NCBI RefSeq assembly: GCF_027943255.1
Contig: NC_072895.1
Span: forward strand, 87,918,001 to 87,982,000
Reading direction: 5' to 3'
Length of the DNA: 64,000 bases
Source: Anastrepha obliqua
Lineage: Eukaryota; Arthropoda; Insecta; Diptera; Tephritidae
Shown: piece by piece, positions 32,751 to 46,091 of the stretch
How positions within the stretch are numbered: position 1 is the first letter of the stretch
Layout: each line of letters begins with the position of its first letter
Position numbers and translations under genes: made by a program
Notes under the pieces: generated by a model
What the model saw: the letters and a program-made list of their open reading frames with translations, nothing else
What the model was told of the DNA's origin: nothing
The model's database searches: none

Positions 32751-35687
32751 AAGAATTATGATGAATTAAGTGTGAAATTTTTATGAAATTTTTTAGAATT
32801 TTTTTTTATCAAAATTTGCATAAAATTTGAAGTTTGGATTTATATCATTTTTGTAGACGAATGAACAACATTTTCATAAAAAAATAATAAAAATTAAATA
32901 GGGATAAAAAAAAATTGTCAAAACTTGTCAATAAGTGCCTCTGCTATAGATATTTAACGCCATGCAACGGCTGCTAAAAAAAAATTTAATAAGATAAGAT
33001 AATACATTTTTTAGTAACTAAATTTAAGAGAGTAAATAAAAACGCAATTTCATGTTACTATCTTCTCTACAAAAACATATGTCGCGGACGTACACACAAA
33101 CGCAGCCTTTTGGGGAAAGGTAAAAAACTTCCACAAATGGGGAAAAACTGCGCATAAAAATATCTGCAAGGACACGCTAAATATAGACTAAATATCTTAA
33201 ATACACGAAATTCCACATAGAAAACATAAAAGTAGTTTGGCATGTGTTTGAATTGAATGCAAAAGGCCAGCCCCGAATGAGGCGTTCAGCTGCGTATGTT
33301 TGTAGCTGCGTGCGTGAAAAGGGAGTGGCTGCGCAAAATGAATGAATGAAGAGGATGTTTAGGAGTAAACATGTTTGTCTATTAAATACGCGTGTATGTG
33401 AATAGAAAGTAATTTGTGGTCTAGTTCAAAAGCAATACTCGCAAATATGTTTTGCAGAAAGAAAGCAAAAAGCCAAATAAATTTCCGTGACTCAGGAAAT
33501 GAAAAGATATGAGAATCAATAAAGCAACAGACCTGCGAAGCAAATGTGGAAGGTAGCGTAGATTTCTAATGTTAGACAAGCTGAGATTCGATTCTTATTA
33601 ATGAAAGCCAATCAATTGCCTTACTTTGTGTGTGAAAAGAGCGCTGGTGCTTTTAGTGTTCAGCGTTTCCAGCGTTCCAGCGAAACTCAAATATTATGAA
33701 GTGGAAATTGCCCAAAGTAAAAGTAGTGGAAAAATTGCGTGAAAATTATTTTTATGAGTTTGTAGAAATATAGATATTATCGACAAGAAAGTAAAAATGC
33801 ATGTAAGCAGACTGAAATGGCAAGCTTACGGCAGGCTTAACTTTGAGTGGTTTTTGAGTGAGATCTGAGTTTGTGGCTCGATATGAAACAAAACAACAAA
33901 ATTGAATTGCGCATTAAACGCAATTATTAGTGATCTTATTTTTGTATTTATATTTGCATTTCCTATGAAAGGTTCATAGTTCACCAGAAATCCCTACCAC
34001 AATAGATCTTTATATGCTCATTTTCCTTTGTTACTCGCAATCGCAGCGTCAATCTCTGTGTTGCTTAACTCATAGTCGATTGTGCCCTATTTTGCAACCC
34101 TTGTCAAACAAAAAAATTTATCAATCTCCTTCTAATTCGCTTAAAGGACATTGCGTGTGAAACTAAAAATGACCGCAACCCGGACTGACCAAATGGCAGG
34201 ACACCACAGGAATTTTTGAATACGTGAATATGTAAATAAAAATAAAAAATACACAAAAAAAATTCTTTGCATGCTCGACAATAAGGGTGGCTAAGAATTG
34301 ACAACGTCAACAAAAGCGACAACCACCACAAACAACTGAGCATATCTTTTGTGAAGCCTTTGGCCGATTTCCGGTTAGTAGACGCCAAAGTGGCGGCTCC
34401 AAGACTGTTGGGTAGCCGAATTGCTCCAGGCTAAGTTTGTGGTTTCCTAATTTCTTGGCTGCCTTTGTTTGCTGGCTCATTTTATTGCTGTCTTCTTTAG
34501 CTGTATTAGCTGTGGTTGTTTTATAGCTGTGCCACATCACTGTCGCTTATAACTTGTGCAAATGTATGTATTGTATGAGTGTTTGTAAGTTTCTAGTTAT
34601 CAGCTTTTCATAGTTTTTAGTTGATCCTTTTTGCTCAGCACTTTTTGTTGTTGTATTCGTTATATCTTTTCATTTTAGTTCGCCTCTTTTGTTCTTCTTT
34701 TGTTCATTTATTTTATTGTTCATTTTCTGCCATCACTGTCACGCATTAATCATTTATTGTCATCCCAACGCGCCATACTTGACTTCATTATTCATAATTT
34801 TTCCGCGACCATGAAATCGAGGTGTATTTTGTTAATATTTTTTGGTTGTCTTTTTTTTCTTTTTTCTGGTTTTCCAAAAATGAAAAGCAATATTACATTA
34901 GCATTTTTATGTTTTTCGTACTTTGTCAAGCCAAAGTAAATCAGAGATAAAGCAAAATGTGTGACAGATGTATGCAGCGGTAAATTTTTAGCTGACTAAT
35001 TTTTTTTAGTCTGCCGATTCACTCACCTATTGGCTGTGGAATGTGTGAATATGAAAGGGATTATAGTTGAATCGGAGGAGCGGCAAGCACACGAAAATAC
35101 TATTTGTTTTTTGATTTGACGAAATAAAAAAATAAATCATTTTCTCCCAAGGCATTGATTTATATGGAAATAATTATGAAATCAATGGCGCGCTTTGTTG
35201 AACTCTTCCAAAGTGGCTAAGGCGGTTACTGCGCCATTAAAGGAGAAGAAGCTTTATTGTTGTTCTTTACTTTGCAAAGCTAGGTAAAAAACTTGCTTAT
35301 ATTTTTCGGCATAATGAAATCAGCACAAATTCCTTGGTGGTTGTCCCTACTAAAATTGTCCTGTTTTGCGGTTTAGTAGCAATCAAATTTTTACTTTCAC
35401 AAATATTTGCAATTTTTGTTTTCCCTTTTTTTCGCATAAATAATAAATATTTGTAAATTCATTTCCATTTAATCCACACAAATATTGCATACCCATGTTG
35501 TTGTGCAAATATTTACAAGCATTCAAATATATTGGAAAAAGTTTCTTGGTAAAAAAAACACAAAAAAATTAATAAATAAAAAACATATAACCCGGCTCAC
35601 ATTTCATAAAGATGTTTAAATATTGATTGCGGTAGAACATGCATATTCAATTGACTGTAATATTTACACAAAAGAAAAATTTGCCCC
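32751..35687. other. Non-coding spacer
   Basis: No recognisable gene. A minus-strand ORF at 34307-34540 (77 residues) has balanced composition and could be part of an exon or UTR, but no domain is visible. T-rich sequence at 34560-34940. Confidence 0.35.
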
Positions 35688-36345
35688 TACCGGGTGGTCC
35701 AATTACAAAAAAAATTTGAATGAAATGAAATGCACAAAATTACTTTTATTTTCAATAAAATGGCTTCATTAGAAATTGCAAATCATTTCCATTATTCATA
35801 CAAGGTGGCGCAAAATTAATCATCCAATTTAGTTTTTGAATAACTCCTTTATTAAATGACAAAAAATTATTTAGAGTGAATTCTTTGCAAAATTACCGAT
35901 ACCGGGTAGCCCAATTACAAAAAACAGAAAATTTGTAGTAAGATGAAATGCAAAAAATTACTTTTCTTTTCGATAAAATGGCTCTATTAGAAAGTACAAA
36001 GCATTTCTATTATTTACACACGGTGGCGCAAAATTAATCATCCAATGCTGATTTTGAATCATTTTTCTACTAAATAACAAAAAATGATTTTGAGTGAATT
36101 CTTTGCAAAATTACCGATATCGGGCTATTGGGCTATTACAAAACAAAAAAGAATATTTTTAAAAATATGAAATGCACAAAATTACATTTAATTTCGATAA
36201 AATGTCTTGATTAGAAATCGCAAAGCATTTCTATTATTCATATAGGGTGGCGAAAAATTAATCATCCAATGCTGATTTTGAATAATTTTTTTACTAAATA
36301 ACAAAAAATGATTTATTTTCAGTGAATTCATGCATTTTTCTAGTG
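35688..36345 (+). repeat. MITE-end-derived tandem array, ~220-bp unit
   Basis: GGTGGCGCAAAATTAATCAT (or a one-base variant) recurs at 35804, 36022 and 36246, periods 218 and 224. Each unit continues with TTTTTGAATAA or TTTTGAATxA, AATTACCGATAxCGGG, CAATTACAAAA or CTATTACAAAA, GAAATGCACAAAATTAC and GATAAAATGxCT. The first ~75 bp of the unit match the inverted right terminus of the MITE at 53199-53424, so a transposon end has been amplified in tandem. Confidence 0.8.
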
Positions 36346-36399
36346 AGCTACCAGGGTGGGCTTTTAATACTTTCAATTTTCAAACTGATTTTAGTAATT

Positions 36400-37085
36400 T
36401 GTAACTTAGCAAATTATCTACAAAAAATATGTCAAAAAGGAAATACAGATGTAAGCGAAATGTGTCAGCTATCAAAACCAAAAATTCTAAAAAATAAACT
36501 GGAACTTGAATGACCCTGTAGATATGCAAAAGAAAAATAGTAAAGTGCGTTTTTACGATATATGTAAACAGATGTCACCAAAATGTGTCAGATGTCAAAA
36601 AAAATGCTAAAAAATAAACTAACTGGAATGATCCTGTGTGTATTCTAAGGAAAAATAGTAAGTACGTTTTAAGATATATGCAGAGAAATGTCATAAAAAT
36701 GTATCAGCTGTCGAAAACAAAAATTCTAAAAAATAAACTGGAGCTTGAATGACCCTGTGTATATTCTAAAGAAAAATAGTAAGTACGTTTTAAGATATAT
36801 GCAGAAAAATGTCATCAAAATGTGTCAGCTGTCGAAAACAAAAATTCCAAAAAAATAAACTAGAACTTGAATGATCCTGTATATATTCACAATAAAAACA
36901 CTAAAGTATAAATTGACTATCTTTAGAAATGTTTAAAATGTTTACAATATTTGCAAAAAGATTTCATCGAAATGTGTCAGCTGTCAAAATCAGAAATACT
37001 AAGAACTAAATGAGAACTTGAATGACCCTGCATATTTGCTAATGAAATATAATAAACTGTATATTGAGTACCTTTAAATGCATTT
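36400..37085 (+). repeat. Tandem array, ~120-bp unit, five copies
   Basis: TGACCCTG/TGATCCTG marks recur at 36511, 36629, 36750, 36872 and 37023 (spacings 118, 121, 122, 151). Units share AAATGTGTCAGCTGTC, AAAATTCTAAAAAATAAACT, GAACTTGAATGACCCTGT and AAGTACGTTTTAAGATATAT. It directly follows the MITE-derived array. Confidence 0.85.
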
Positions 37086-39600
37086 AAAAATTTTACAATG
37101 TATGCCAAATGTGCGCTCTTCAAGCGCAAGCCTGTGGGCATGTCGATGTATATGAATGTATGTGCGTATGTTTATTTATAAGTACAGGAAAGATCGATAA
37201 AAATTCTGTCAAACATAAGAATACAAATAGGGTCATAAATTCCTTTGAATTTGAAAAGGCTCAATTCTGAATGTCAACTTTGCAGAAAAAATGAAATACA
37301 ATGTAAATAAAAATGAGAAATCGTGACACACCTTAAAGTGCAAAACAGATAAGCGAAATATCAGCAAGGAAATGCATGCAAAAATTGAAAAGCTTCGAAC
37401 ATTACGATAAATGATTGGAAAAAGGCAATACATGAGCAGTTCAAGAGTACAGGAATTTTTAAAATAAAGCTTACAAAGTTGGCTAAGCAATTATTTTACA
37501 TGGCAAACCGTTTCTTTCGAGGAGTGTCGAGTCAATTTCTATTCAAAAAAGGAGCCCCATTGATATGAAAAATTAAAAGAAAAAGAAAGAAATAAAACCG
37601 AAAATAAAACGATTCTATTACATTAACTTTTAAACAGGCAATACGAAGTTTTCGAAAGCAAACAAAGTGCCCAGGCTGAGTGCACAGAAGCGTAATGGGG
37701 ACCGCCAAAAGGCAACCAAGTTATTAGGCAAACACGAACATGTGTGTGCATATGTAAGTGAATGTGACAAAATGTAAAAAACAAAATCATCAAAATCCAC
37801 CAACATAAAGCAATAAAGACAAGAAAGCAATGACAAATTCGCAGAACCGGCAAATTATGCATGTCGGACCAAAGGCCGCATGGCGCAGCTAATGGAGTTG
37901 CACGACGACAACGACGCCTCCGAAACATCGAAGTGGGCAGTGAGAATACCGGAAAGAAATATTGCAATGAAATTCAAAAATCATATATGCACACAGCTGC
38001 AAGTGAGTGAGTGAGCAGAACTTGTTGAGTGCAAAAATTAAAAATTAAAAAATCAAAATTAAAATAAAAATAAAAAAGTTTCAAACTCATCCTCATACTT
38101 GTTGCAGCCCAAAATAAATGCGACAAATTAATGCATAAAAAATGTGCCTAAAAAAATATAAAGAAAAAATATATATTCTTAAATATTTTTCTCGGGATTA
38201 ACTGACAGGCAGATAAATCAATTTGCTGGGGAAAAATGTGCGCAGAAAAAGTAGGCGCAGCTTCCAAAAACATTTAAGATTTCATAAAGCGGCTTTCATG
38301 GGCAATGCAGTTTTTGTTTGTTTGTTAAGATCAAAAAGAAAAAAAATAAAAGTAAAAAAAGCACACTATGACTAATTGTTTTGAAATGCATTATTGGAGA
38401 TTTCTTGTTGTTGTGAAATTTCTGTGCAAAATAAATAAATAAAAGCTAATTTTTAGCTTTTAATGGGATTTCAAATAATCTGAAGAAAAGCGAAAAATAA
38501 GATCATTTTTTTTGATTTATTAACACGTAATTTTTATTTATTTATTAATATTCTGGTATTTTTTTATTAACGCAAAAAAATAGTTTGATATTCGGCTTTT
38601 TTGGAATATTGCTACGAAATTCCCAACAAGCAATCAGCCTGCTAAATAATCTTCATAAATTGCTATAGTTCCGAGTTGGAGCGCAGCGCCACAAATTTAT
38701 AATTGTTGCATACTAATTCCCTTTACTTAAAAGTTTCTCATTTAAAATAGGAGATATAATCGAATACTCATCATTTATGTTATTTATTTTCTGTTTAGTT
38801 TTAGTTCTTTGAAGTATAGATAGAATTGTTTAAATATAATGCGCTTCTGGAGTTTTCGACTGAAGTGAACTGTGCCCTAATTTCAGCAACTTCTATAGTA
38901 TCAAATATAGCTTAGTGTTTGTGAAAATATCAATCCAAGTGGTACCTCCGTTAAGAGTACTTAACCGACCCATATGCAGAAATGTTTAATGTGTAAACAG
39001 ATCCTCCACCATAAACCAAAAAACATCTACTTAAAGCTTCTTTTTTGCAATAATGGGACTGGCGCTGTAAAACCTTTTATTTTAACTTTAGACGAATTCC
39101 CTTTACGAATGCTCTTTTCATAGACAAGATAAGTTGCAGAGGTCCACACTTGGCAACCATTTTGGTTCTCCTGAAAACCAGCGAGATCGGTTTTTATTGC
39201 AATTTGACTATTCGGCATCCAGTTTCAAAAACATTATATGATTATTCCAGTATTGAGGAGTTAAATATTTCACTCTAATGTCGTTTTGAATAATGGGTTA
39301 ATTACGCAGAATTGCATCCCCTAAGATATACTTTTTAGTTCATCAAACTCAAGTACTCAATTTCTCAGAACTAAAATATATTTTTGAGAATTGGATCTAA
39401 AATAATATGAGCTTTAAATACAGGGGTGAACTTTTACAACTCTTTTCGATACGGCGACATCGATAAAGTCCAACACTGGGATGCAGTAGTAAGTCAGACA
39501 CTTTTTGGCAGGCAATTCGGAATTAGTCGCCGCATTTTCGCGCTCTACTTTTACATTAGCATTTTTCAGGTGAAATAAAAAAAAAATAATTCCAAAGCAA
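37086..39600. other. Non-coding spacer, partly UTR-like
   Basis: 37600-37980 resembles untranslated-exon sequence (A-rich with moderate GC). No ORF with a recognisable domain, and no splice or promoter signal strong enough to call. Confidence 0.35.
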
Positions 39601-39604
39601 ATGC

Positions 39605-39720
39605 AGGATATGGCTATACTGATTTGTTTGTAGAAGCGAGTGGTACCGCTCAGGAAGGAAAAGGTTGTGTGCTAAACAGCTGACAGCGCTGCCGTTTAGT
39701 GAATGCGCAGTTCTTTCATA
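39605..39720 (+). repeat. Interspersed repeat, copy 2 (pair with 29448)
   Basis: See the homologous blocks GGCTATACTGATTTGTTTG and TAGAAGCGAGTGGTACCGCT, then GGAAGGAAAAGG and AACAGCTGACAGCGCTGCCG. About two thirds identical to 29448-29560 by eye. Confidence 0.55.
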
Positions 39721-40700
39721 ATAGCGTCAGTTTCGTGACTTAATAGCCATGCCGCGTATGCCTAACTTATTTTTACCATTACTACTAATCTTTGGCAGAA
39801 TTTTTTAGTTTATTAAAAATATATATTTCAGTATTTGTTAACGAGCTTCCTTTCTTTTGCTTCAGGCTTGCTTTTAAGGCTCTTCGAGACATTCACATAA
39901 AATTTAATGCAAATAATGAATCAATCTTTGAACTCAGCTGCATAAATATGTAATCTTGAGTTATATTTTGTTAAATATTGTAATCAAAAATATATTCTCC
40001 GGGAATACTTACGCACTTTTTGCCATTTCACTACGGCAATTATGTTTTTTTCGGTTTTGGACTATTTTACGAACGAAACATACCTGGAATGAGAAAAAAA
40101 GAGAAGCAATTTTAATATTATTATGGAATGGAAAAAATTATGAAGTATTAAACAAATACTACCATTATTTATTTATTTATTAGTAATATAATCAATTTGT
40201 AGGAGTACGAGGAGTAGCTGGCAGGATCTACGACGTGCACCCTTATTTGGGTGTAATCACACACAGTTTTTGGCTCAGAATATCATTCACCTAATACTTT
40301 TTTTACACGAATTTGATTTAACACGAATTAAAAAGAAACAAAAATCTTTTTTAAATGAATTGTTTTGTTTTATCACAATTTTCAATATTTTATGAATTTT
40401 TCTTGAATCTCATAGACCAAATAGAGTGATATTTTTCGACGCAGGTACGAAGCGTTTAAATTAATCTCAAGAAAAGTCTCTGAGTTTCGGTATATTTTGC
40501 TTTCGCCGTTTAATAATTTATGCCCAATAATAAAATAAAATGTGTAACGAAATAAATTCTTAAGTGAACTCTAAAAAGAATTTTCCTAATATTGTTTTGA
40601 TATATTTTTTTTTGGAACCATATCTATCATATAAAAAAGACTTAGGGTACTAGTATTCTAGAAAATATTAAAAAAAAAAATATTTTTATATAAAAAAAAA
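39721..40700. other. AT-rich non-coding spacer
   Basis: No gene or repeat recognised. Confidence 0.4.
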
Positions 40701-40709
40701 ACATTATAA

Positions 40710-41525
40710 AAAAACATCTGTCGAAGAAGATTTTCGCCTGCGGATACACAAAAATCTCGGAAAAATTGTAAACAAATTATTTGATTTAATTGCATTTTTT
40801 TATCTATAAATTATAGAGACAAAAATTAAAAAAAAAAAATGAATATAATATTTTTAGAATATTTTTCATATTTAAATTTTTTTTTAAATACTCTAAAATA
40901 TATTAAAATTTTTTTTTTAAATACTCTACAAAATACAATATTAAAATGTTTTTTTGAATATTCTAATATATAGTAATTTTATTTTTTAATATTCAAACAA
41001 CTTGTTAAGCACATTTTTTTCTTTTTAATTAAAAAAATGCAAAAATTTTATCAAAAAAAAAATGTTTAATTTAATTAAAAAAAAAATATTAATAAAAACA
41101 AAAATTAAAAAAAAAATCTCTCGAAGAAGTTTGCGCCTAAGAATAGGTAAAAAACCGGGATAGTTGTAAAAAGTTTATTTGATTTAATAGCATTTTTTAT
41201 CTATAGAGACGAAGATTAAATTTTTTTATGTATTCTAAAAAAATATTTTAAAACAATTTTGTTTTGAATTTTTTAATAAATATAAAAAATTGTTTTAATA
41301 TGAAAAAAATGTTAAAATGTTTTTGATTTAAAAAACTCTAAAATTTAGTTAAGAAACTTAAAACAAAAAATTAAATTAAATTAAAAAAAGTAAATTTAAT
41401 AAAAACCAAAAATTTTAATAAAACGAAAACACCTGTCGAAGAATGCGAAAAAAACCTGGAAGATTGTAAAAAATTTATTTGATTTAATTGCATTTTTATA
41501 ACAAATTTTAGAGACGAACCGCTCA
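40710..41525 (+). repeat. AT-rich tandem array with three TCGAAGAAG anchors
   Basis: Anchors TGTCGAAGAAGATTTTCGCC (40719), TCTCGAAGAAGTTTGCGCCT (41119) and TGTCGAAGAATGCGAAA (41434) are each followed by a GGAAxATTGTAAA or similar block, TTATTTGATTTAATTGCATT (41xxx: AATAGCATT in copy 2) and a TAGAGACGAA-type end. Spacings are ~400 and 315 bp because AT-rich filler varies in length. Confidence 0.7.
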
Positions 41526-44004
41526 TTAGTTCAGTACATAGTTAACATTATTCTCAAACTTTTTAGGCCTTTGATGCTTGACATAAGAAAAAATACAACA
41601 AAATACATAAAATAAAAAACAACAGCAAAAAATCAAAAACAAAAAAAATTAAATGGGGCCAATTCCTGTCTTTTTGGTCATAGGCATATTTTCACCTATA
41701 ACCAAATTCATTTAAAATTTGTGTGCAAGATAAGCTCCGATTGCGCCTTTTCGTCTTATTTTTATTAATATCTTTTAAATCCATTTATTTCATCCTTTCG
41801 AATTACTTTCCAAAAACCAGAAACAAAAGAAAGCAAGAAATTGCAAGCACTGATAAAATCTAAAAAATACGCTCACTTCCTGTTCGCTAAACATTTCTAG
41901 AGCTCAAACAATTACTGTTATACAATATACATATGTATGTATGTATGCAAATAAATATACCTAAACACATACATATATACATACGCATGTGAATGTCCCT
42001 AATAACTTAAGCAAATGACAATTGATTGGCTGCTTTCGAATTTGGGTCAAATCAGTTGAAATCCTACACTTGCCTTTTGGTTTATCGGCTTACAGAAATG
42101 CCGCTTTATAACTTAGTTTTACTTTTACTATTTGCTTTCTTTTTTTTGCACGATTCGTTGTTTATGGCAAAGAAATGAGACAAGCCAAGCCCACACAACT
42201 CACAAGTGGAAAGCTGTAAGTAGTAAAAAAAAACAAAAACAATAAAAAACACAAAAACCGAAATAAGATAGCAGCCAAGTAAGTAATCAGACAACAAATC
42301 AGTGGACAATTAAATTCAATTAACACCTGCCTGTTAATTACTGAAAAAATAGTATTAATTAATTATTTATTTTTATTTTTCCCGCTACTTAACGCACTTA
42401 ATGTCTGTAATTACGCCAAACAACAACCTTAACTTGTTTCTTACTTTATTTTTGCAAAGCAAGATTTGAAAAAAAACTTCACTTACTCAAAATAAATACT
42501 TATGTCTAGCATATTTCTCCTTTCAAATGTCTTGCATTGTTGTTATTGTGTTGCCAATTTTCGTTCTTTATTTCAATTTATCTTCTGGCTGAAAAAAATC
42601 CCTCCTTCTACATATTTGTTTTTTTTTTAATTATTAAAAAAGTTAATTTTTTTACACAAACACTTCTTGTTCAGCTTAAACTTCTCTGTTGCCTCAAAAA
42701 TTATAATTTCGCACTCAGCAACAGCAGTTATAATTGCTTGTCAAAACAGGCATATCTGCTATACATATCTACACATAACGGTAAATACAAGTTTTGCCGG
42801 TTAACGGTTAAAGAAAGTGTTGGCGGTTGGATGCTGAACGGTGGTGAGTGTTGAAAAAAGAATAAATGAAATCAAAGAAAAAAAAATTAAGCGAAAAAAT
42901 CAAATAACATAAAATTGCAACAAAATTAAGCAGGTACTGGATTCAACATATTGGCGATTTGTATACTTAAAGCTTAGCGAAAAAAAAATTATACAGCATT
43001 TATTAACTGAAAATTATGCAAAAGTGATTAGGCCAACAAAAAAGTTCTGCGCATTTTTTCGCTTAATTTCGTCGATAAAATTAACTTCGCTAGAACTATC
43101 CGATTATGATCAAATATGCGTCCTCTTCTTCGCTAACTTTTGCACATTTTGAAGGCACTTTCATAATTCCATGTTTGAAGGTGCCTTGATTCTTATTGAT
43201 AAAAAAAAAATGACTAGCTCATTCCCACAAGCCCCGCTGTATGCGAACTGCATACCATCGAACAAATTTTGCAATTGATATATACTCGATTAAAGTGAGC
43301 GCTGAACTACTATAACGTTTGCAATCGATGCTTCCATCCAAACTATCCGAGCTTCTTGTGCACTCTTACAAATACCAATGTGCACCCGGCATTATTTTGT
43401 TGGCATACATCTTCCTTGCATTCCAACAACTTTGGCCGCTTGTGGTAGAGCACCACCGAATTAAGTATTAAGTTTGACGGGAGTAACTCATAGTAATTGA
43501 TACCCTTCTAATCCTACCAAACACAAAGCAAAACCTTCTGGGCAGTTAATCCGGCCTAGTAGACCGTTTGAGTCAGCTCACTTCGATTTGAAAACGATTT
43601 TTTTTTCGGTTGTTATCCTCATTTTTACCCATTTTCCAACCTCACTTTTAATCTCCATGACTCAAAAATACATCGACTTCGGTATATTTCATCAAGTCGT
43701 TAATTCGGTGCGAAAAGTTCTTTTGCGTCAGCTCATACGACGGAGTGCAACGAGCTTCTTCCTGCAAATTATTATAAATGATTTTATGGCTTATCTTCAG
43801 TCATTTCATAATAAGTGCTCAAGTGCTGATGATGAGCCTTCCACGCGCAGATGAGATCCATATTACAAAAACCAAATTGTACGAACCTCGCTTTGCTGTT
43901 ACATTGCATACAGTGAAAGCTTTTAGCGGATACCTACTCAATGGAAACGACTTTTAATTCCTCAATACAACTATCAAATACTTTCTCGTAATCAGAATTA
44001 CTCA
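41526..44004. other. Non-coding spacer
   Basis: TATG microsatellite at 41932-41947. ORFs at 42537-42854 and 43588-43854 have no domain. 43080-43560 is less AT-rich and may hold an old element I cannot identify. Confidence 0.35.
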
Positions 44005-44310
44005 AAAAGTGTGGCTAACATCAGACCATCAAGCAGCAAATTCTCAGCAAATTTGAAAAAATCAGCTGATTTGTTGACGTAACAGGGCATGTGACAGCTG
44101 TGTGTTTACAACAGAGGTTGACAAAAACTGAGATTGCGTTGGTAAGGTACGAGAAAATCAATGCAACCACTACTCATGTCAGCCGGTGTCTGAATAACGA
44201 CTGATTGGGGGGCTGATTGTTTTCAACTAACTTCACTTTCGCCTCGCTCTCTCTCCATTGACGTAACAGCCAAAGTTACTTTCAGAATTTGCTTCGGATA
44301 GTCAAACCGA
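44005..44310 (+). repeat. Two-copy interspersed repeat, copy B
   Basis: AAAGTGTGGCTAACATCAGA, AATCAGCTGATTTGTTGACG, TTTACAACAGAGGTTGACAA and AGAATTTGCTTCGG match 19770-20012 in order and orientation. An extra ~80 bp lies before the last block here. Confidence 0.7.
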
Positions 44311-45899
44311 TATATAGATTTTTGTATTTATATTTTTATTTTATTTTATCAAAATATAACTTTTTCCATTTATATTGGAAGAAAGATATAAGAAAATGAT
44401 TTAGAATTTTTGTGTTTTTTGTTTTCAAATATATGATTTTTTTTATTTATATTTATATTTATATTGGACAAAATATATAAGAAAGCAATTTTGGAAATTT
44501 TTGTTTTTGCAAAAAATCTGAGTTTTTTTTATTTATATTGGAAGAAAGATTTAAGAAAACATGGTATTTTTCATTATTTGGCGTATCTTGAGAACTACGT
44601 CTCAAAATTCAATATTGTGCGGACTCAGCGAACGACTTTACAAAGACATTGGATGGCCTGTTAAAAAATCAAAATCTTGGTTAAAAATCATTAAATATTT
44701 GCAAACCCGAGTTAGAGCTCAAGTTCAAGCCATTAGCACTCAAATTCAATGCTTTTTAGCTTAAACCTTTATCAGTGCTTTAAAAAATATTTAGCAGCAC
44801 TCTCTCTCTCTACCAAATTCAACCTAACCTAAAAGTCAAATTTGCTTGGTTAGTGATGGCACTCTATTACTGAATATATCTCTCCTTAAAGCACATCCTT
44901 CCAGCCACATTTATTATTGATTTTAATTGAATACAGAAAAAATAACGTTCAACACTCACGCAACGCTACCAACAGGTGGCAACTTCCTAACAAAACGCAA
45001 CACAGCCTTAACACGAGCAGCTGTTGCTGCGTGGCATACTACAAGCATATGCTTAATTAAAGTGATAGTCCAATAAATAATAGCCAAAACCACAATTAGC
45101 CCAAAACAGTTTAGACACCCAGGTGAAAAGTGCAACCGCAAAATGTGCTACCGATAAATTCGGCCACTTAAACTAAGGCTGGTGGCGAAAGAAAAAACCA
45201 CAACAGTTGTATGCCGGCAACACCAAATTTTGTTATGCCCAAATTAAAACCAATTTTTTTTTTTATAGCTACGAACGACACTTCGCCATTCAGCAAGTAA
45301 TGACATTTTAATTTTAGGTGTAGTTTAAATATGTAAATGGATAAGGAAAAGTTCATTTGAAAGAGGAAAAAAATGCATGCCATAAAAACAAAAAAACAGC
45401 AAGCCGTAAACGTCCACCGGCTGGCAGTTGTCGGCAATTTAATGGGCGCAAAGCGTTGCAATTAATTTTCAAATTGTTTGTTATAGATATTTTTGCGGAA
45501 TTAGCGATTGAAATCGGCAGAAAAGAGAGCAGTCGAAAAAAGGAGTGTAGAAATATTGTTAGGGAAGGTGTAGACAGTCGACGAATAGCAGATGGTGCAA
45601 CGCATTTTGGTATAAAATATTGAAAAAAAAATTCTTTTTTTTTTTACGCATAAAAAATTTGCGCAACTGAAATATGTAGCAGGCGGCACGAAACCTTTCA
45701 ACTTGACAGCCAACTTTAAACTCTTTAAGGCGCTATTTTAGAAGCTGCATTTGTAGTTTTGTTTTTTGTTGAGGCTACAACGAGAAACAGCTGCCAGTAG
45801 CCGCAGCACCAGCAGCAGCAGTTGTTGTCATCACGGACATTGCCGCTTTTAAGCCAATCGGAATCTAATTTACCGAAAAATTCGATAAGCGCAAAAAAT
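44311..45899. other. Non-coding spacer
   Basis: TTTATATT repeats at 44320-44560. No recognisable gene. The ORF at 45357-45623 (88 residues, basic) has no domain signature. Confidence 0.35.
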
Positions 45900-46091
45900 T
45901 GTTTTAAAACAAAAACGCACATACGAACGCGTGCATAGCAGCTAGCAGTCAGCAGCCGCCGTCAACGAAAAAGGATTCAAATAAATTTCTACATTTTACG
46001 AGTGCAACAAATGCTAAATAACCGCCAAAAGGCAGCGGAGAGACGCCAAGTCGAGCCAAGCAGCTAAGCAGGCCAAACCCACAACCGAGCG
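45900..46091 (+). promoter_or_regulatory. Possible untranslated first exon with splice donor
   Basis: A GC-richer stretch with CAG/GCC-rich, CAACAAATG- and AAGCAGCTAAG-like sequence typical of fly 5' untranslated exons ends in a good donor match, GAGCG|GTAAGC, at 46091/46092. A CGG-triplet run (GGCGGCGGCGGCG) follows in the putative intron. There is no TATA box, and the ORFs are short. This is a compositional guess only. Confidence 0.2.
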
